7,265 nucleotides of DNA from Gemmataceae bacterium (lineage in GTDB: Bacteria > Planctomycetota > Planctomycetia > Gemmatales > Gemmataceae). Both the position numbers and the translations under genes were made by a program. This document shows, one piece after another, positions 1-5,741 of the stretch (position 1 is its first letter; the number at the start of each line of letters is the position of its first letter). The stretch is taken from assembly GCA_025056835.1 (NCBI GenBank), contig JANWVS010000092.1, positions 1 to 7,265 on the forward strand, written 5' to 3'. The notes under the pieces were generated by a model. It saw only the letters and a program-made list of their open reading frames with translations, ran no database searches and had not been told where the DNA came from.

Positions 1-2
1 AG

Positions 3-623
3 GCCCGCGAAGTGCTGACCGAGGGCTTGATCGCAACGCACAACCATTTCGACATTGCCCTGGAGCTGGCCGACCTCGACATCGAACCGTTCCGCCGCGA
101 CCTGGCCCTCGCCGAGGCCAAGCTCCGCCGCGACCCGGATCAGCCCGAATTGCAGCAGATTCGCCAACGGCTCGTCAAGGAAATTGACTCTCGCGAACTC
201 GATTATTACCGCCGCCGGGTCGACCGGTTTCCCACCGACACCACGGCCCGCTTCGAGATGAGCCTGCGCTTGATGAGGGTCGGCCAGATCGACGAAGCGA
301 TCCGAGAACTGCAAAGTCTCCGTACCGATCCGCGTCACCAGAGCAAGGTGCTCGTGTACCTGGGCTTCTGTTTCCGCAGCCGCAACAACTGGCGCCTGGC
401 CCAGCGTAATTTCGAAGAGGCCCTCCAACATCTCGGGCCCAACGACGACGAGCTTCGCAAGGAGGTCTTGTACCAGCTCTCGCAAGGTTACGCGGAATCC
501 GGCGACCTGGCGCGGGCCGTCGACCTGGCCTGCGAACTGGCCAATCTCGACTTCGGCTATAAGAACATCAGCGCGCTGATGGACCAGTGGCAGGCGACCT
601 TGCAAAAGGTCAAGACCACCTGA
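3..623 (+). CDS. TPR-repeat protein, C-terminal part (5' truncated by window edge)
   Basis: The reading frame is already open at the left edge, so this is the C-terminal part of a longer protein; the GTG at position 12 is an internal Val, not a start. The visible 206 residues are strongly helical and charged. At least three TPR-like helical hairpins can be seen, at about 243-330 (ARFEMSLRLMRVGQIDEAI), 340-430 (VLVYLGFCFRSRNNWRLAQ, then NFEEAL) and 460-550 (VLYQLSQGYAESGDLARAV). The YYRRRVDRFPTD block before the first hairpin and the closing LDFGYKNI segment resemble a TPR family that I associate with planctomycetes. TPRs usually mediate protein-protein contacts; the partner and the N-terminal half are not visible, so the function is unknown. 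The gene converges on the inositol-phosphate synthase gene with 27 bases between stops and no convincing terminator. Confidence 0.85.
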   Translation, partial: AREVLTEGLIATHNHFDIALELADLDIEPFRRDLALAEAKLRRDPDQPELQQIRQRLVKEIDSRELDYYRRRVDRFPTDTTARFEMSLRLMRVGQIDEAIRELQSLRTDPRHQSKVLVYLGFCFRSRNNWRLAQRNFEEALQHLGPNDDELRKEVLYQLSQGYAESGDLARAVDLACELANLDFGYKNISALMDQWQATLQKVKTT

Positions 624-650
624 CCCTTTCCTCGGCCGTGCCTGTCGGCG

Positions 651-1850
651 TCACTCGGCCAGAGTTGCTACATAGCGTTCCAGCAGGGCCATTTGCCTGA
701 AAAAGTCGTGTTCCTGGCACCCCATGGGGTTTTTGAAGAAACAGGCGAGGTGGCCCAGGATGCCGGTCTCGCCGCGACGCTGGGCCAGGGCCGTCAGACG
801 AACCAGGTCGATGAGCAACGGCGCGGCCAACAGTGAATCGCAGCCTTGCCAGATGAATTGCAGGATCATTTTCGTGTTGAGAAAACCGCGGAAGTGGACG
901 TGGTCCCAGGCGGTCTTCCAATCGTCGAGCGATTCGATGTATTCGATGCTCACGTGGGTCTGCGGTTTATAGCCGACAATCGAGGCAATCACCTGGTCTT
1001 TGGTGCGAATCTTCGACGCCTTGTTAGCGGGGTCGTCGAGCACCACGCCGTCGCGGTTGCCGAAGATATTGTGGCCGACCCAACTCAGGATGCGCAAGTT
1101 GCGGGCGGCAAACATCGGGGCCAGGACCGACTTCAGGAGCGTCTCGCCGGTTTTGCCGTCTTGGCCGCAGACGACCGTGCGCTTCACGCGCGCCAATTCA
1201 ATAGCGGCAGGAAACGACGCTCCCAGCGAAGGCGTGAAGTTAACGTAAGGAAAGCCTAATTCCAGAGCGGCCCAAGCGTACAGGGCACTGGCCGGCAGCG
1301 GCCTCTTGTCGTCGAGCGCTGCCCCAAACGCCGCCATGGTGGTAAAACGTTCGTCGAGGGGGCAGGGCGGCTCCGTCGAGGCCACATTGACGACCACGAC
1401 CTGCTCCAAGCGGTGCGCCTCACGGAAAGCGCGGAGGTCGGCCTGCACTTTCTCCACGGCTTCGCGCGGTCGGGCGGCGCGATGCGCCTCCGGCAGCTCG
1501 GCCAGTTTGATGATCGCCGGCCCCGAACCGAGCACCGTGCCCGGACGAATGTTTTGCGTCCAAGCGTCGAGGTCGGCCTGGCAGGCCCGCAGGATCGTTT
1601 CGTCAAAGACATTGGCCCGCTCGTGCAGTTCGCGAACGGATTGAGTGAGGCTGCCGCGGCGGATGTCGTGGCCGCCGAGCACGAAACGGTCGAATGGGTC
1701 GAGATCAACCTTGGCAAACGGCGGCGTGGCAGTCACCAGACCGGTGGTGTCGGTCAGGCCGCGACGCAAAGCGGCAAGGCCCAAAGCGGCCGTGGCACTG
1801 ACACCCCCCAGGGCGCCCACCAGCCACAAGCCGACGCGACGATCACTCAT
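651..1850 (-). CDS. ino1: Inositol-3-phosphate synthase (myo-inositol-1-phosphate synthase)
   Basis: This cytoplasmic NAD-dependent enzyme converts D-glucose 6-phosphate to 1L-myo-inositol 1-phosphate, the first step of inositol synthesis. The 399 residues show an N-terminal Rossmann loop (VGALGGVSAT, 11-20), the family block VLGGHDIRRGSL (57-68), VNVASTE (154-160), and NFTPSLG (204-210). The catalytic/oligomerisation domain follows: GQDGKTGETLLKSVL (229-243), GNRDG (264-268), SKIRTKD (279-285) and GCDSLLAAPLLIDLV (336-350). K233, K240 and K280 are candidates for the family's active-site lysines. The length fits the short prokaryotic form (archaeal and mycobacterial enzymes are about 365-395 residues; eukaryotic ones exceed 500), although several motifs look eukaryotic-like. 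An ATG 18 codons upstream is open in frame, but 1850 is preferred: GGAAAG lies 7 bases before it and the Rossmann strand begins directly after it. No inositol phosphatase or phosphatidyltransferase gene is beside it, so the end product is unknown. Confidence 0.9.
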   Translation of the reverse strand: MSDRRVGLWLVGALGGVSATAALGLAALRRGLTDTTGLVTATPPFAKVDLDPFDRFVLGGHDIRRGSLTQSVRELHERANVFDETILRACQADLDAWTQNIRPGTVLGSGPAIIKLAELPEAHRAARPREAVEKVQADLRAFREAHRLEQVVVVNVASTEPPCPLDERFTTMAAFGAALDDKRPLPASALYAWAALELGFPYVNFTPSLGASFPAAIELARVKRTVVCGQDGKTGETLLKSVLAPMFAARNLRILSWVGHNIFGNRDGVVLDDPANKASKIRTKDQVIASIVGYKPQTHVSIEYIESLDDWKTAWDHVHFRGFLNTKMILQFIWQGCDSLLAAPLLIDLVRLTALAQRRGETGILGHLACFFKNPMGCQEHDFFRQMALLERYVATLAE

Positions 1851-1863
1851 GGAAATGCTTTCC
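1851..1863 (-). promoter_or_regulatory. Shine-Dalgarno of the inositol synthase inside a small inverted repeat
   Basis: Read on the minus strand, the 13 bases before the ATG are GGAAAGCATTTCC. They hold a GGAAAG Shine-Dalgarno-like element 7 bases from the start, and also a perfect inverted repeat (GGAAA, 3-base loop, TTTCC). The element supports the start at 1850. Pairing would put the Shine-Dalgarno in a stem, but the stem is only 5 bp and A/T-rich, so any effect on translation is speculative. Confidence 0.4.
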
Positions 1864-1869
1864 GGGGTG

Positions 1870-1894
1870 GGAGGGCGAGCCGTCGTATCCCTCC
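1870..1894. repeat. 6-bp inverted repeat near the inositol synthase transcription start
   Basis: GGAGGG at 1870-1875 and CCCTCC at 1889-1894 are perfect complements separated by 13 bases. The right arm touches the candidate -10 box at 1895-1900, so it overlaps the expected transcription start. That placement fits an operator better than an RNA hairpin, because most of one arm would lie upstream of the transcript. Six-bp arms arise easily by chance in GC-rich DNA. Confidence 0.25.
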
Positions 1895-1923
1895 ATTGTG
1901 GCAAACCAGGCAGGGCGGGTCAA
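1895..1923 (-). promoter_or_regulatory. Candidate sigma70-type promoter for the inositol synthase
   Basis: On the minus strand a -35 box TTGACC (5 of 6 to consensus; plus-strand 1918-1923) is separated by exactly 17 bases from a -10 box CACAAT (4 of 6; plus-strand 1895-1900). The predicted start near 1888 gives a leader of roughly 38 bases to the ATG at 1850. Optimal spacing and position make this the best promoter candidate in the window, although planctomycete promoters are not well characterised by consensus. Confidence 0.45.
1900..1915 (+). repeat. Imperfect 16-base repeat, copy 1 (upstream of xerD)
   Basis: GGCAAACCAGGCAGGG here matches GGCAAAACAGGCAAGG at 3101-3116 in 14 of 16 bases. 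Both copies are intergenic and in the same orientation, one on each side of xerD. This copy lies in the spacer of the candidate inositol synthase promoter. The flanks are not alike, so it is a short motif rather than a duplicated segment. Confidence 0.35.
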
Positions 1924-2128
1924 GCGCCCGCGCGGCACGCGGCGCGCTCCGGTGCCCGGCGAAAGCGGTCGGTCTGGGCGGAATCTGCCGGCGGTCGTCG
2001 TCTTAGCGATCGTATCGAGGTCGGATATGCCGTCGGTGCCGCTGGGGCGGTGGTCAACGCCCGCCGCGACAAGCTCCCTTCGTGCTAATCGTCGCCGAAC
2101 CATCCATCCCCGGGACGATGAACCTACC

Positions 2129-3037
2129 ATGTCCGCCGCAACGGCTGCCCAGTTATTGCACGACATTCGCGCCTTCCGCCACTATTTGCAAGCCGAGCGC
2201 GGCTTGGCGCGGAATACCCTGTTGGCCTATAGCCGCGACCTGGAACGCTTTGCCGCCTTCGCGGCCGAGCGGGTCGCCGATTATCTCGCTCCCACCGTCC
2301 GCGAACTGAGTGATTACGTCTCCCATCTGCGGGAAGCCCAGCTGGCGGCCCCGTCGGTCGCCCGCCATTTGGTGGCCCTGAAGATGTTCTACCGCTTCCT
2401 CAAGCTCGAAGAGCGTGTGCAGCGCAACACGGTGGAACTGCTCAGTTCGCCGACCCTGTGGGAGCGGATTCCGCAAGTGCTCAGCCCGGCCAACGTCGAT
2501 CGCCTGCTCGCTGCCCCTCGGGCCGACGACCGCTTTTACCTTCGCGACAAGGCCCTGCTGGAAACGCTCTACGCGACCGGGGCCAGGGCCTCGGAAGTCG
2601 TTGGTTTGCGCTTGGTCGACCTGCACCTCGATGCCGCTTTTTGCAAGTGCCAAGGCAAGGGCAACAAACAGCGGATCGTCCCCCTGGGTGCGCCGGCGGT
2701 GACCGCGCTGCGCGCCTACCTGAGCGATTTGCGTCCCCGGTTGGTCCAAGGCCACGACGTCCCTTGGGTCTTCGTCAGCCGCGGCGGCAAGGCCCTCACA
2801 CGCGAATTGCTCTGGTTGCTCGTGAAGAAATACGTCAAGCGCGCCGGTTTGCACGGCAAGACCAGCCCGCACACCCTACGGCACAGCTTCGCCACGCACC
2901 TGTTGGCCGGCGGCGCCGATTTGCGCACGGTCCAAGAGTTGCTCGGCCACGCCAACATCCGCACCACGCAGCTATACACGCACGTCGACCGAACGCGCCT
3001 GCGGGCGATCCACCGCAAGTGTCACCCGCGCGGTTAG
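2129..3037 (+). CDS. xerD: Site-specific tyrosine recombinase XerC/XerD
   Basis: Tyrosine recombinases of this group cut and rejoin DNA at dif sites to resolve chromosome dimers at division, normally as a XerC-XerD pair. The 302 residues match the usual length of about 300. The N-terminal SAM-like core-binding domain covers about 9-100 (FRHYLQAERGLARNTLLAYSRDL region) and the catalytic domain about 115-300. The active-site residues are all visible: R153 in ATGARASEVVGL, K177 in GKGNKQRIVPLG, H248 and R251 in HTLRHSFATHLL, H274 in LLGHANI, and nucleophile Y283 in QLYTHV. The C-terminal tail RLRAIHRKCHPRG resembles the XerD tail, hence the symbol, though XerC cannot be excluded from one sequence. 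The ATG at 2129 is chosen because homologues begin just before the core-binding domain; the ribosome site is weak (GGGA about 13 bases upstream). Divergent from the inositol synthase gene. No att site, cassette or phage gene is nearby, so a housekeeping role is most likely. Confidence 0.93.
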   Translation: MSAATAAQLLHDIRAFRHYLQAERGLARNTLLAYSRDLERFAAFAAERVADYLAPTVRELSDYVSHLREAQLAAPSVARHLVALKMFYRFLKLEERVQRNTVELLSSPTLWERIPQVLSPANVDRLLAAPRADDRFYLRDKALLETLYATGARASEVVGLRLVDLHLDAAFCKCQGKGNKQRIVPLGAPAVTALRAYLSDLRPRLVQGHDVPWVFVSRGGKALTRELLWLLVKKYVKRAGLHGKTSPHTLRHSFATHLLAGGADLRTVQELLGHANIRTTQLYTHVDRTRLRAIHRKCHPRG

Positions 3038-3043
3038 CACCGT

Positions 3044-3057
3044 CGCTCGGTCGAGCG
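3044..3057 (+). terminator. Possible terminator hairpin after xerD
   Basis: CGCTCG-GT-CGAGCG begins 7 bases after the xerD stop codon. It is a perfect 6-bp inverted repeat that could form a tight GC-rich hairpin. There is no following T-run, so it is not a classical intrinsic terminator. The position is suggestive only. Confidence 0.25.
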
Positions 3058-3092
3058 GAGCCATCCGCGGCGCGGCCGTCGGTCTTCTCCTC

Positions 3093-3106
3093 TTTGCCCA
3101 GGCAAA
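3093..3106. repeat. Short inverted repeat TTTGCC-CA-GGCAAA
   Basis: This perfect 6-bp inverted repeat with a 2-base centre sits in the middle of the xerD-3225 intergenic region. Its right arm is also the first six bases of the 16-base repeat copy at 3101-3116. It could be a protein-binding site or a small hairpin; no function can be assigned. Confidence 0.3.
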
Positions 3107-3116
3107 ACAGGCAAGG
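3101..3116 (+). repeat. Imperfect 16-base repeat, copy 2 (downstream of xerD)
   Basis: GGCAAAACAGGCAAGG is the partner of the copy at 1900-1915, differing at two positions. Here the first six bases also form one arm of the inverted repeat at 3093-3106. Confidence 0.35.
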
Positions 3117-3142
3117 AATCGTCGTTGCCGTGGGCGGCAGCT

Positions 3143-3154
3143 CGGCCCGGGCCG
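3143..3154. repeat. Perfect 12-bp palindrome upstream of the 3225 gene
   Basis: CGGCCCGGGCCG is a perfect palindrome ending 4 bases before the candidate -35 box at 3159. The heptamer GCCGGTG occurs at 3151-3157 and again at 3164-3170, flanking that -35 box. The layout resembles an operator, but pure G/C palindromes are common in such DNA. Confidence 0.3.
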
Positions 3155-3158
3155 GTGC

Positions 3159-3186
3159 TTGTCGCCGGTGGTCGGGGCGTTACACT
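3159..3186 (+). promoter_or_regulatory. Candidate promoter for the exported two-gene unit
   Basis: A -35 box TTGTCG (4 of 6) at 3159-3164 and a -10 box TACACT (4 of 6) at 3181-3186 are separated by 16 bases. They would start transcription near 3193, about 32 bases before the ATG at 3225. It is the only reasonable sigma70-like pair I see in this region, but both boxes are imperfect. Confidence 0.35.
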
Positions 3187-3202
3187 ACGAGAGAGAAGAT
3201 CA

Positions 3203-3215
3203 CTCGCCTGGCGAG
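3203..3215 (+). promoter_or_regulatory. 13-base inverted repeat overlapping the leader and ribosome site of the 3225 gene
   Basis: CTCGCC-T-GGCGAG is a perfect inverted repeat around one central base, in the predicted leader. Its right arm runs into the purine-rich Shine-Dalgarno region (about 3213-3220, GAGAGGGA) just before the ATG at 3225. In RNA it could form a 4-5 bp GC stem partly covering the ribosome site; in DNA it could be an operator half-site pair. Neither is shown. Confidence 0.3.
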
Positions 3216-3224
3216 AGGGAAATC

Positions 3225-4397
3225 ATGGCGCGATGGTGTGTGGTTGCCCTGGGATTCGGCCTGACGGTGGTGCCGGCCGTACGCAGCGCGGAGCCTGGTC
3301 CACTGCTGGCGACGATCAAGGCCGTCGGCAGGGAAGGGCGAGGCAACGCCGCAGCCGCGCAGGCCTGGCGCGAGTTGGTCAAGCATGGGCCGAAGGTCTT
3401 GCCCGACGTCTTGGCCGCGATGGACGACGCTTCGCCAGCGGCGGCAAACTGGCTGCGCGCGGCGGTCGAGGCCATCGCCGACCGCGCGTTGGCGGCCAAG
3501 CAGCTGCCCGCCGAGTCGCTGGAAGCCTTTGTCAAGGACACGCGCCACGCCGGTCCGCCTCGACGGCTGGCGTTTGAATGGCTTGTGAAGGCCGAACCGA
3601 CGGCCCGCTTGCGGCTCTTGGCCGGGATGCTCGACGACCCCGGTTCGGAATTGCGGCGGGAAGCGGTCGAGCTGGAGTTGCGCAAAGCCGAGGCACTATT
3701 CGTCAGTAAAGACGCCGCGGCCCTGCCGATGTATCAAAAGCTCCTCGGCCACGCTCGCGACTACGACCAGGTGCAGCTCATCGCCGGCCGGCTCGACAAA
3801 CTCGGCCATCCGATGGACCTCACGGCGCATCTCGGTTTCATCACGCGCTGGGCGGTGATCGGCCCGTTCGACAACCGCCAAGGCCGGGGCTTTCACACCG
3901 TTTATCCGCCCGAGCGAGGCATCGACTTGCATGCCGAGTACGAGGGCAAGGACGGCGCCAAGCTGCGCTGGGGGGAGGCAACGGCCGAAACGCCCACCGC
4001 CACCGCCGACCTGAAGCGCCACGGCCGCGTCGATTTCAACGACATCGTCGGCGAGCAAAAAGGGGCGACCATGTACGCCTTCGCCGCCGTCGTTTCCCAC
4101 AGCGAGCGCCCCGTCGAGGTCCGCGTTGGCAGCAACAACGCCGTCCGCTTCTGGCTGAACGGCCGGGAGATATTCTTCCGCGAAGAGTATCACCATGGCG
4201 TGCAGATCGATCAGCACGTCGGCAAGGGAACGCTCAAGGCCGGCCGCAACGAGATCCTCATCAAAGTGTGCCAGAACGAACAGACCGAAGATTGGGCCAG
4301 GCAATGGTCGTTTCAATTGCGTGTCTGCGATGCCCTCGGCGGCGCGGTGCCGCTGACCGTGGTCACTCCCAAGCTTCCGCCTGCCAAACGATCGTGA
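3225..4397 (+). CDS. Exported helical-repeat plus beta-sandwich protein
   Basis: The molecular function is not known; the architecture resembles exported planctomycete proteins. The 390-residue product opens with a signal peptide (hydrophobic CVVALGFGLTVVPAV, likely cleavage after RSA at about residue 22). Residues about 25-195 are alpha-helical and Ala/Leu-rich, like degenerate HEAT or armadillo repeats. Residues about 205-370 look like a galactose-binding-like beta-sandwich, with WAVIGPFDN at 209-217, GFHTVYPPE at 222-230, VRFWLNGREIF at 307-317 and AGRNEILIKVCQ at 339-350. Such domains often bind carbohydrate or act as structural modules; no catalytic motif is seen. The start at 3225 is chosen over an ATG 22 codons upstream because GAGAGGGA precedes it at good spacing and the signal peptide begins there. 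The PQQ-like propeller gene follows after 19 bases, so the two are probably co-transcribed and co-exported. Confidence 0.75.
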   Translation: MARWCVVALGFGLTVVPAVRSAEPGPLLATIKAVGREGRGNAAAAQAWRELVKHGPKVLPDVLAAMDDASPAAANWLRAAVEAIADRALAAKQLPAESLEAFVKDTRHAGPPRRLAFEWLVKAEPTARLRLLAGMLDDPGSELRREAVELELRKAEALFVSKDAAALPMYQKLLGHARDYDQVQLIAGRLDKLGHPMDLTAHLGFITRWAVIGPFDNRQGRGFHTVYPPERGIDLHAEYEGKDGAKLRWGEATAETPTATADLKRHGRVDFNDIVGEQKGATMYAFAAVVSHSERPVEVRVGSNNAVRFWLNGREIFFREEYHHGVQIDQHVGKGTLKAGRNEILIKVCQNEQTEDWARQWSFQLRVCDALGGAVPLTVVTPKLPPAKRS

Positions 4398-4416
4398 ATC
4401 AGCGAGATCCCCACCC

Positions 4417-5610
4417 ATGCGCTTACTTTCGTTGACTGTGGCCTTGGTGTTGGCCGTTGCCCTGCGCGGTGCGGCCGACGATTCGATGCAATTCCGCGGC
4501 CCCCGGGGCCTGGGCGTATCGACCGAAAAAGACCTGCCCGTGGAATGGAGCGACACCGTCGGCTTGCGCTGGAAGGCGGCCCTACCGGGGCGAGGGCTGT
4601 CCAACCCGGTCATCGCCCAAGGTCGGGTCTATGTGACGGCGTGCAGCGGCTTCGAGCAGCGCCGCTTGCACGTCTTGTGCTTCGACGTCAAGACGGGCAA
4701 ACTGCTTTGGGACCGTCAGTTCGCCGCCACCGGCACCACGGTCTGCCATCCCAAAACCAACATGGCCGCGCCCTCGCCGCTGACCGATGGCCGCTCCGTC
4801 GTCGCACTGTTTGCCACCGGCGACCTAGTCTGTCTCGACCGGGACGGCGACCTGGTCTGGTATCGTTCGCTCGTGGGGGACTATCCCACGGTCGGCAACA
4901 ACGTCGGCATGGCGTCTTCGCCGGTGCTCGTCGGCAAGACGGTCGTCGTTTGCCTGGAAAACGTCGGTGAATCATTCGTCGCCGGCATCGACCTGGCCAC
5001 GGGCGAAAATCGCTGGCGGCACGAGCGGCCGCGCGGCATCAATTGGGTGACGCCCGTGCTCTTCGACCGCGACGGTCGGACGCAAGTGGTCGTTCAGGGG
5101 CCGCGCGACCTGACCGCGTTCGATCCCGTCAGCGGCAAGCGCTTGTGGTCGACGGAAGGGAGCTTTGCCACGATGGCATCGGCCACGGCGGGCGACGGCA
5201 TGATCTTCGCGCCGGGAGGCAAGTTCACCGCCTATCGACCAGACAAGGACACCGTGCAGCTATTGTGGCAGAACCCGAAACTGGCGACCGGCTACTGCTC
5301 GCCGGTCTACTATCAAGGGCTGGTGTACACCGTCAGCGCTGCGGGTGTCGTCAATTGTGCCGAACCGGGCACGGGCAAGGTGCTGTGGACCGAGCGGCTC
5401 GACGGGAATTACGCGGCCTCGCCCCTGGCTGCCGACGGTAAGCTGTACGTGCTCAGCGAAAAGGGATTGACCACGGTCCTGCAAGCTAGCGGCGAAGCCA
5501 AGGTGCTGGCGACCAACCAGATTGACGATACGTTTCTGGCCAGTCCGGTCGCGGCCGACGGGGCCATCTTTCTCCGCTCCGATAAGTTCCTCTATTGCAT
5601 CGGCCGGTAG
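4417..5610 (+). CDS. Exported PQQ-like beta-propeller protein
   Basis: The 397-residue product carries a signal peptide (MRLLSLTVALVLAVALRGAA, cleavage near residue 20), then MQFRGPRGLGVS (24-35), the usual opening of planctomycete PQQ-like (quinoprotein-fold) proteins. Blade signatures recur: FDVKTGKLLW (89-98), LDRDGDLVW (140-148), IDLATGENRW (191-200), FDPVSGKRLW (235-244), an irregular one near 273-284, AEPGTGKVLW (315-324) and a degenerate one near 355. This fits a seven- or eight-bladed propeller closed by the C-terminal FLYCIGR strand. It lacks recognisable quinoprotein dehydrogenase residues and is much shorter than methanol-type dehydrogenases, so it is more likely a binding or scaffold protein in the periplasm or on the cell surface. 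The ribosome site is poor (GCGAG about 11 bases upstream), so translation may be coupled to the gene ending 19 bases earlier. The stop at 5610 faces the ceramidase-like gene across 131 bases. Confidence 0.87.
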   Translation: MRLLSLTVALVLAVALRGAADDSMQFRGPRGLGVSTEKDLPVEWSDTVGLRWKAALPGRGLSNPVIAQGRVYVTACSGFEQRRLHVLCFDVKTGKLLWDRQFAATGTTVCHPKTNMAAPSPLTDGRSVVALFATGDLVCLDRDGDLVWYRSLVGDYPTVGNNVGMASSPVLVGKTVVVCLENVGESFVAGIDLATGENRWRHERPRGINWVTPVLFDRDGRTQVVVQGPRDLTAFDPVSGKRLWSTEGSFATMASATAGDGMIFAPGGKFTAYRPDKDTVQLLWQNPKLATGYCSPVYYQGLVYTVSAAGVVNCAEPGTGKVLWTERLDGNYAASPLAADGKLYVLSEKGLTTVLQASGEAKVLATNQIDDTFLASPVAADGAIFLRSDKFLYCIGR

Positions 5611-5666
5611 CGGCGGAGCGGCTCGGGAGTCACGTCGTACCGACCGACGACCACGAGTGGACGGGG

Positions 5667-5704
5667 CAGCCGCCTGTCGAACGGGGGTCGTCCGGGGGCG
5701 GCTG
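5667..5704. terminator. Weak stem-loop between convergent genes
   Basis: CAGCCGCC at 5667-5674 and GGCGGCTG at 5697-5704 form a perfect 8-bp inverted repeat around a 22-base loop, between the stops at 5610 and 5742. A shared stem-loop for two converging transcripts would make sense here. The long loop and absence of a T-run on either strand keep this tentative. A smaller pair, GTCGT/ACGAC, lies at 5634-5651. Nothing else is visible in the gap. Confidence 0.3.
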
Positions 5705-5741
5705 GCATGGGCCGGAGGAAGAAGCTCGCCGGGTGGGGGCG

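Noticed and set aside
624..650. Bidirectional terminator between the TPR and inositol synthase genes
   Set aside because: Only a 4-bp GCCG/CGGC match is present in the 27-base gap and there is no T-run in the expected place.
1413..2006. Plus-strand open frame of 197 codons opposite the inositol synthase start
   Set aside because: It is antisense to a recognised enzyme and its promoter, with low-complexity composition and no ribosome site seen.
2061..2089. Promoter for xerD ending in GCTAAT at 2084-2089
   Set aside because: The -10-like hexamer matches 4 of 6, but the sequence at the -35 position (CCGCCG) has no resemblance to consensus.
1898..2128. In-frame 77-codon extension upstream of xerD from a GTG
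   Set aside because: The extension is Arg/Pro/Ser-rich with no homology to the recombinase family and would overlap the inositol synthase promoter; the protein from 2129 already has the normal length.
2153..2872. Minus-strand open frame of 239 codons inside xerD
   Set aside because: The opposite strand encodes a complete recombinase with every catalytic residue; this is a shadow frame.
2129..3037. Phage or integron integrase, or mobile element
   Set aside because: Length, core-binding domain and C-terminal tail are those of housekeeping Xer proteins, and no att site, cassette array, excisionase or transfer gene is nearby. No dif-like AT-rich site is seen either.
3696..4613. Minus-strand open frame of 305 codons
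   Set aside because: It lies antisense to the end of one well-supported gene and the start of the next, crossing their junction and signal peptide, with no recognisable domain.
4417..5610. PQQ-dependent alcohol dehydrogenase
   Set aside because: Only the propeller repeat pattern is present; the protein is too short and lacks recognisable cofactor and calcium-binding motifs or a cytochrome domain.
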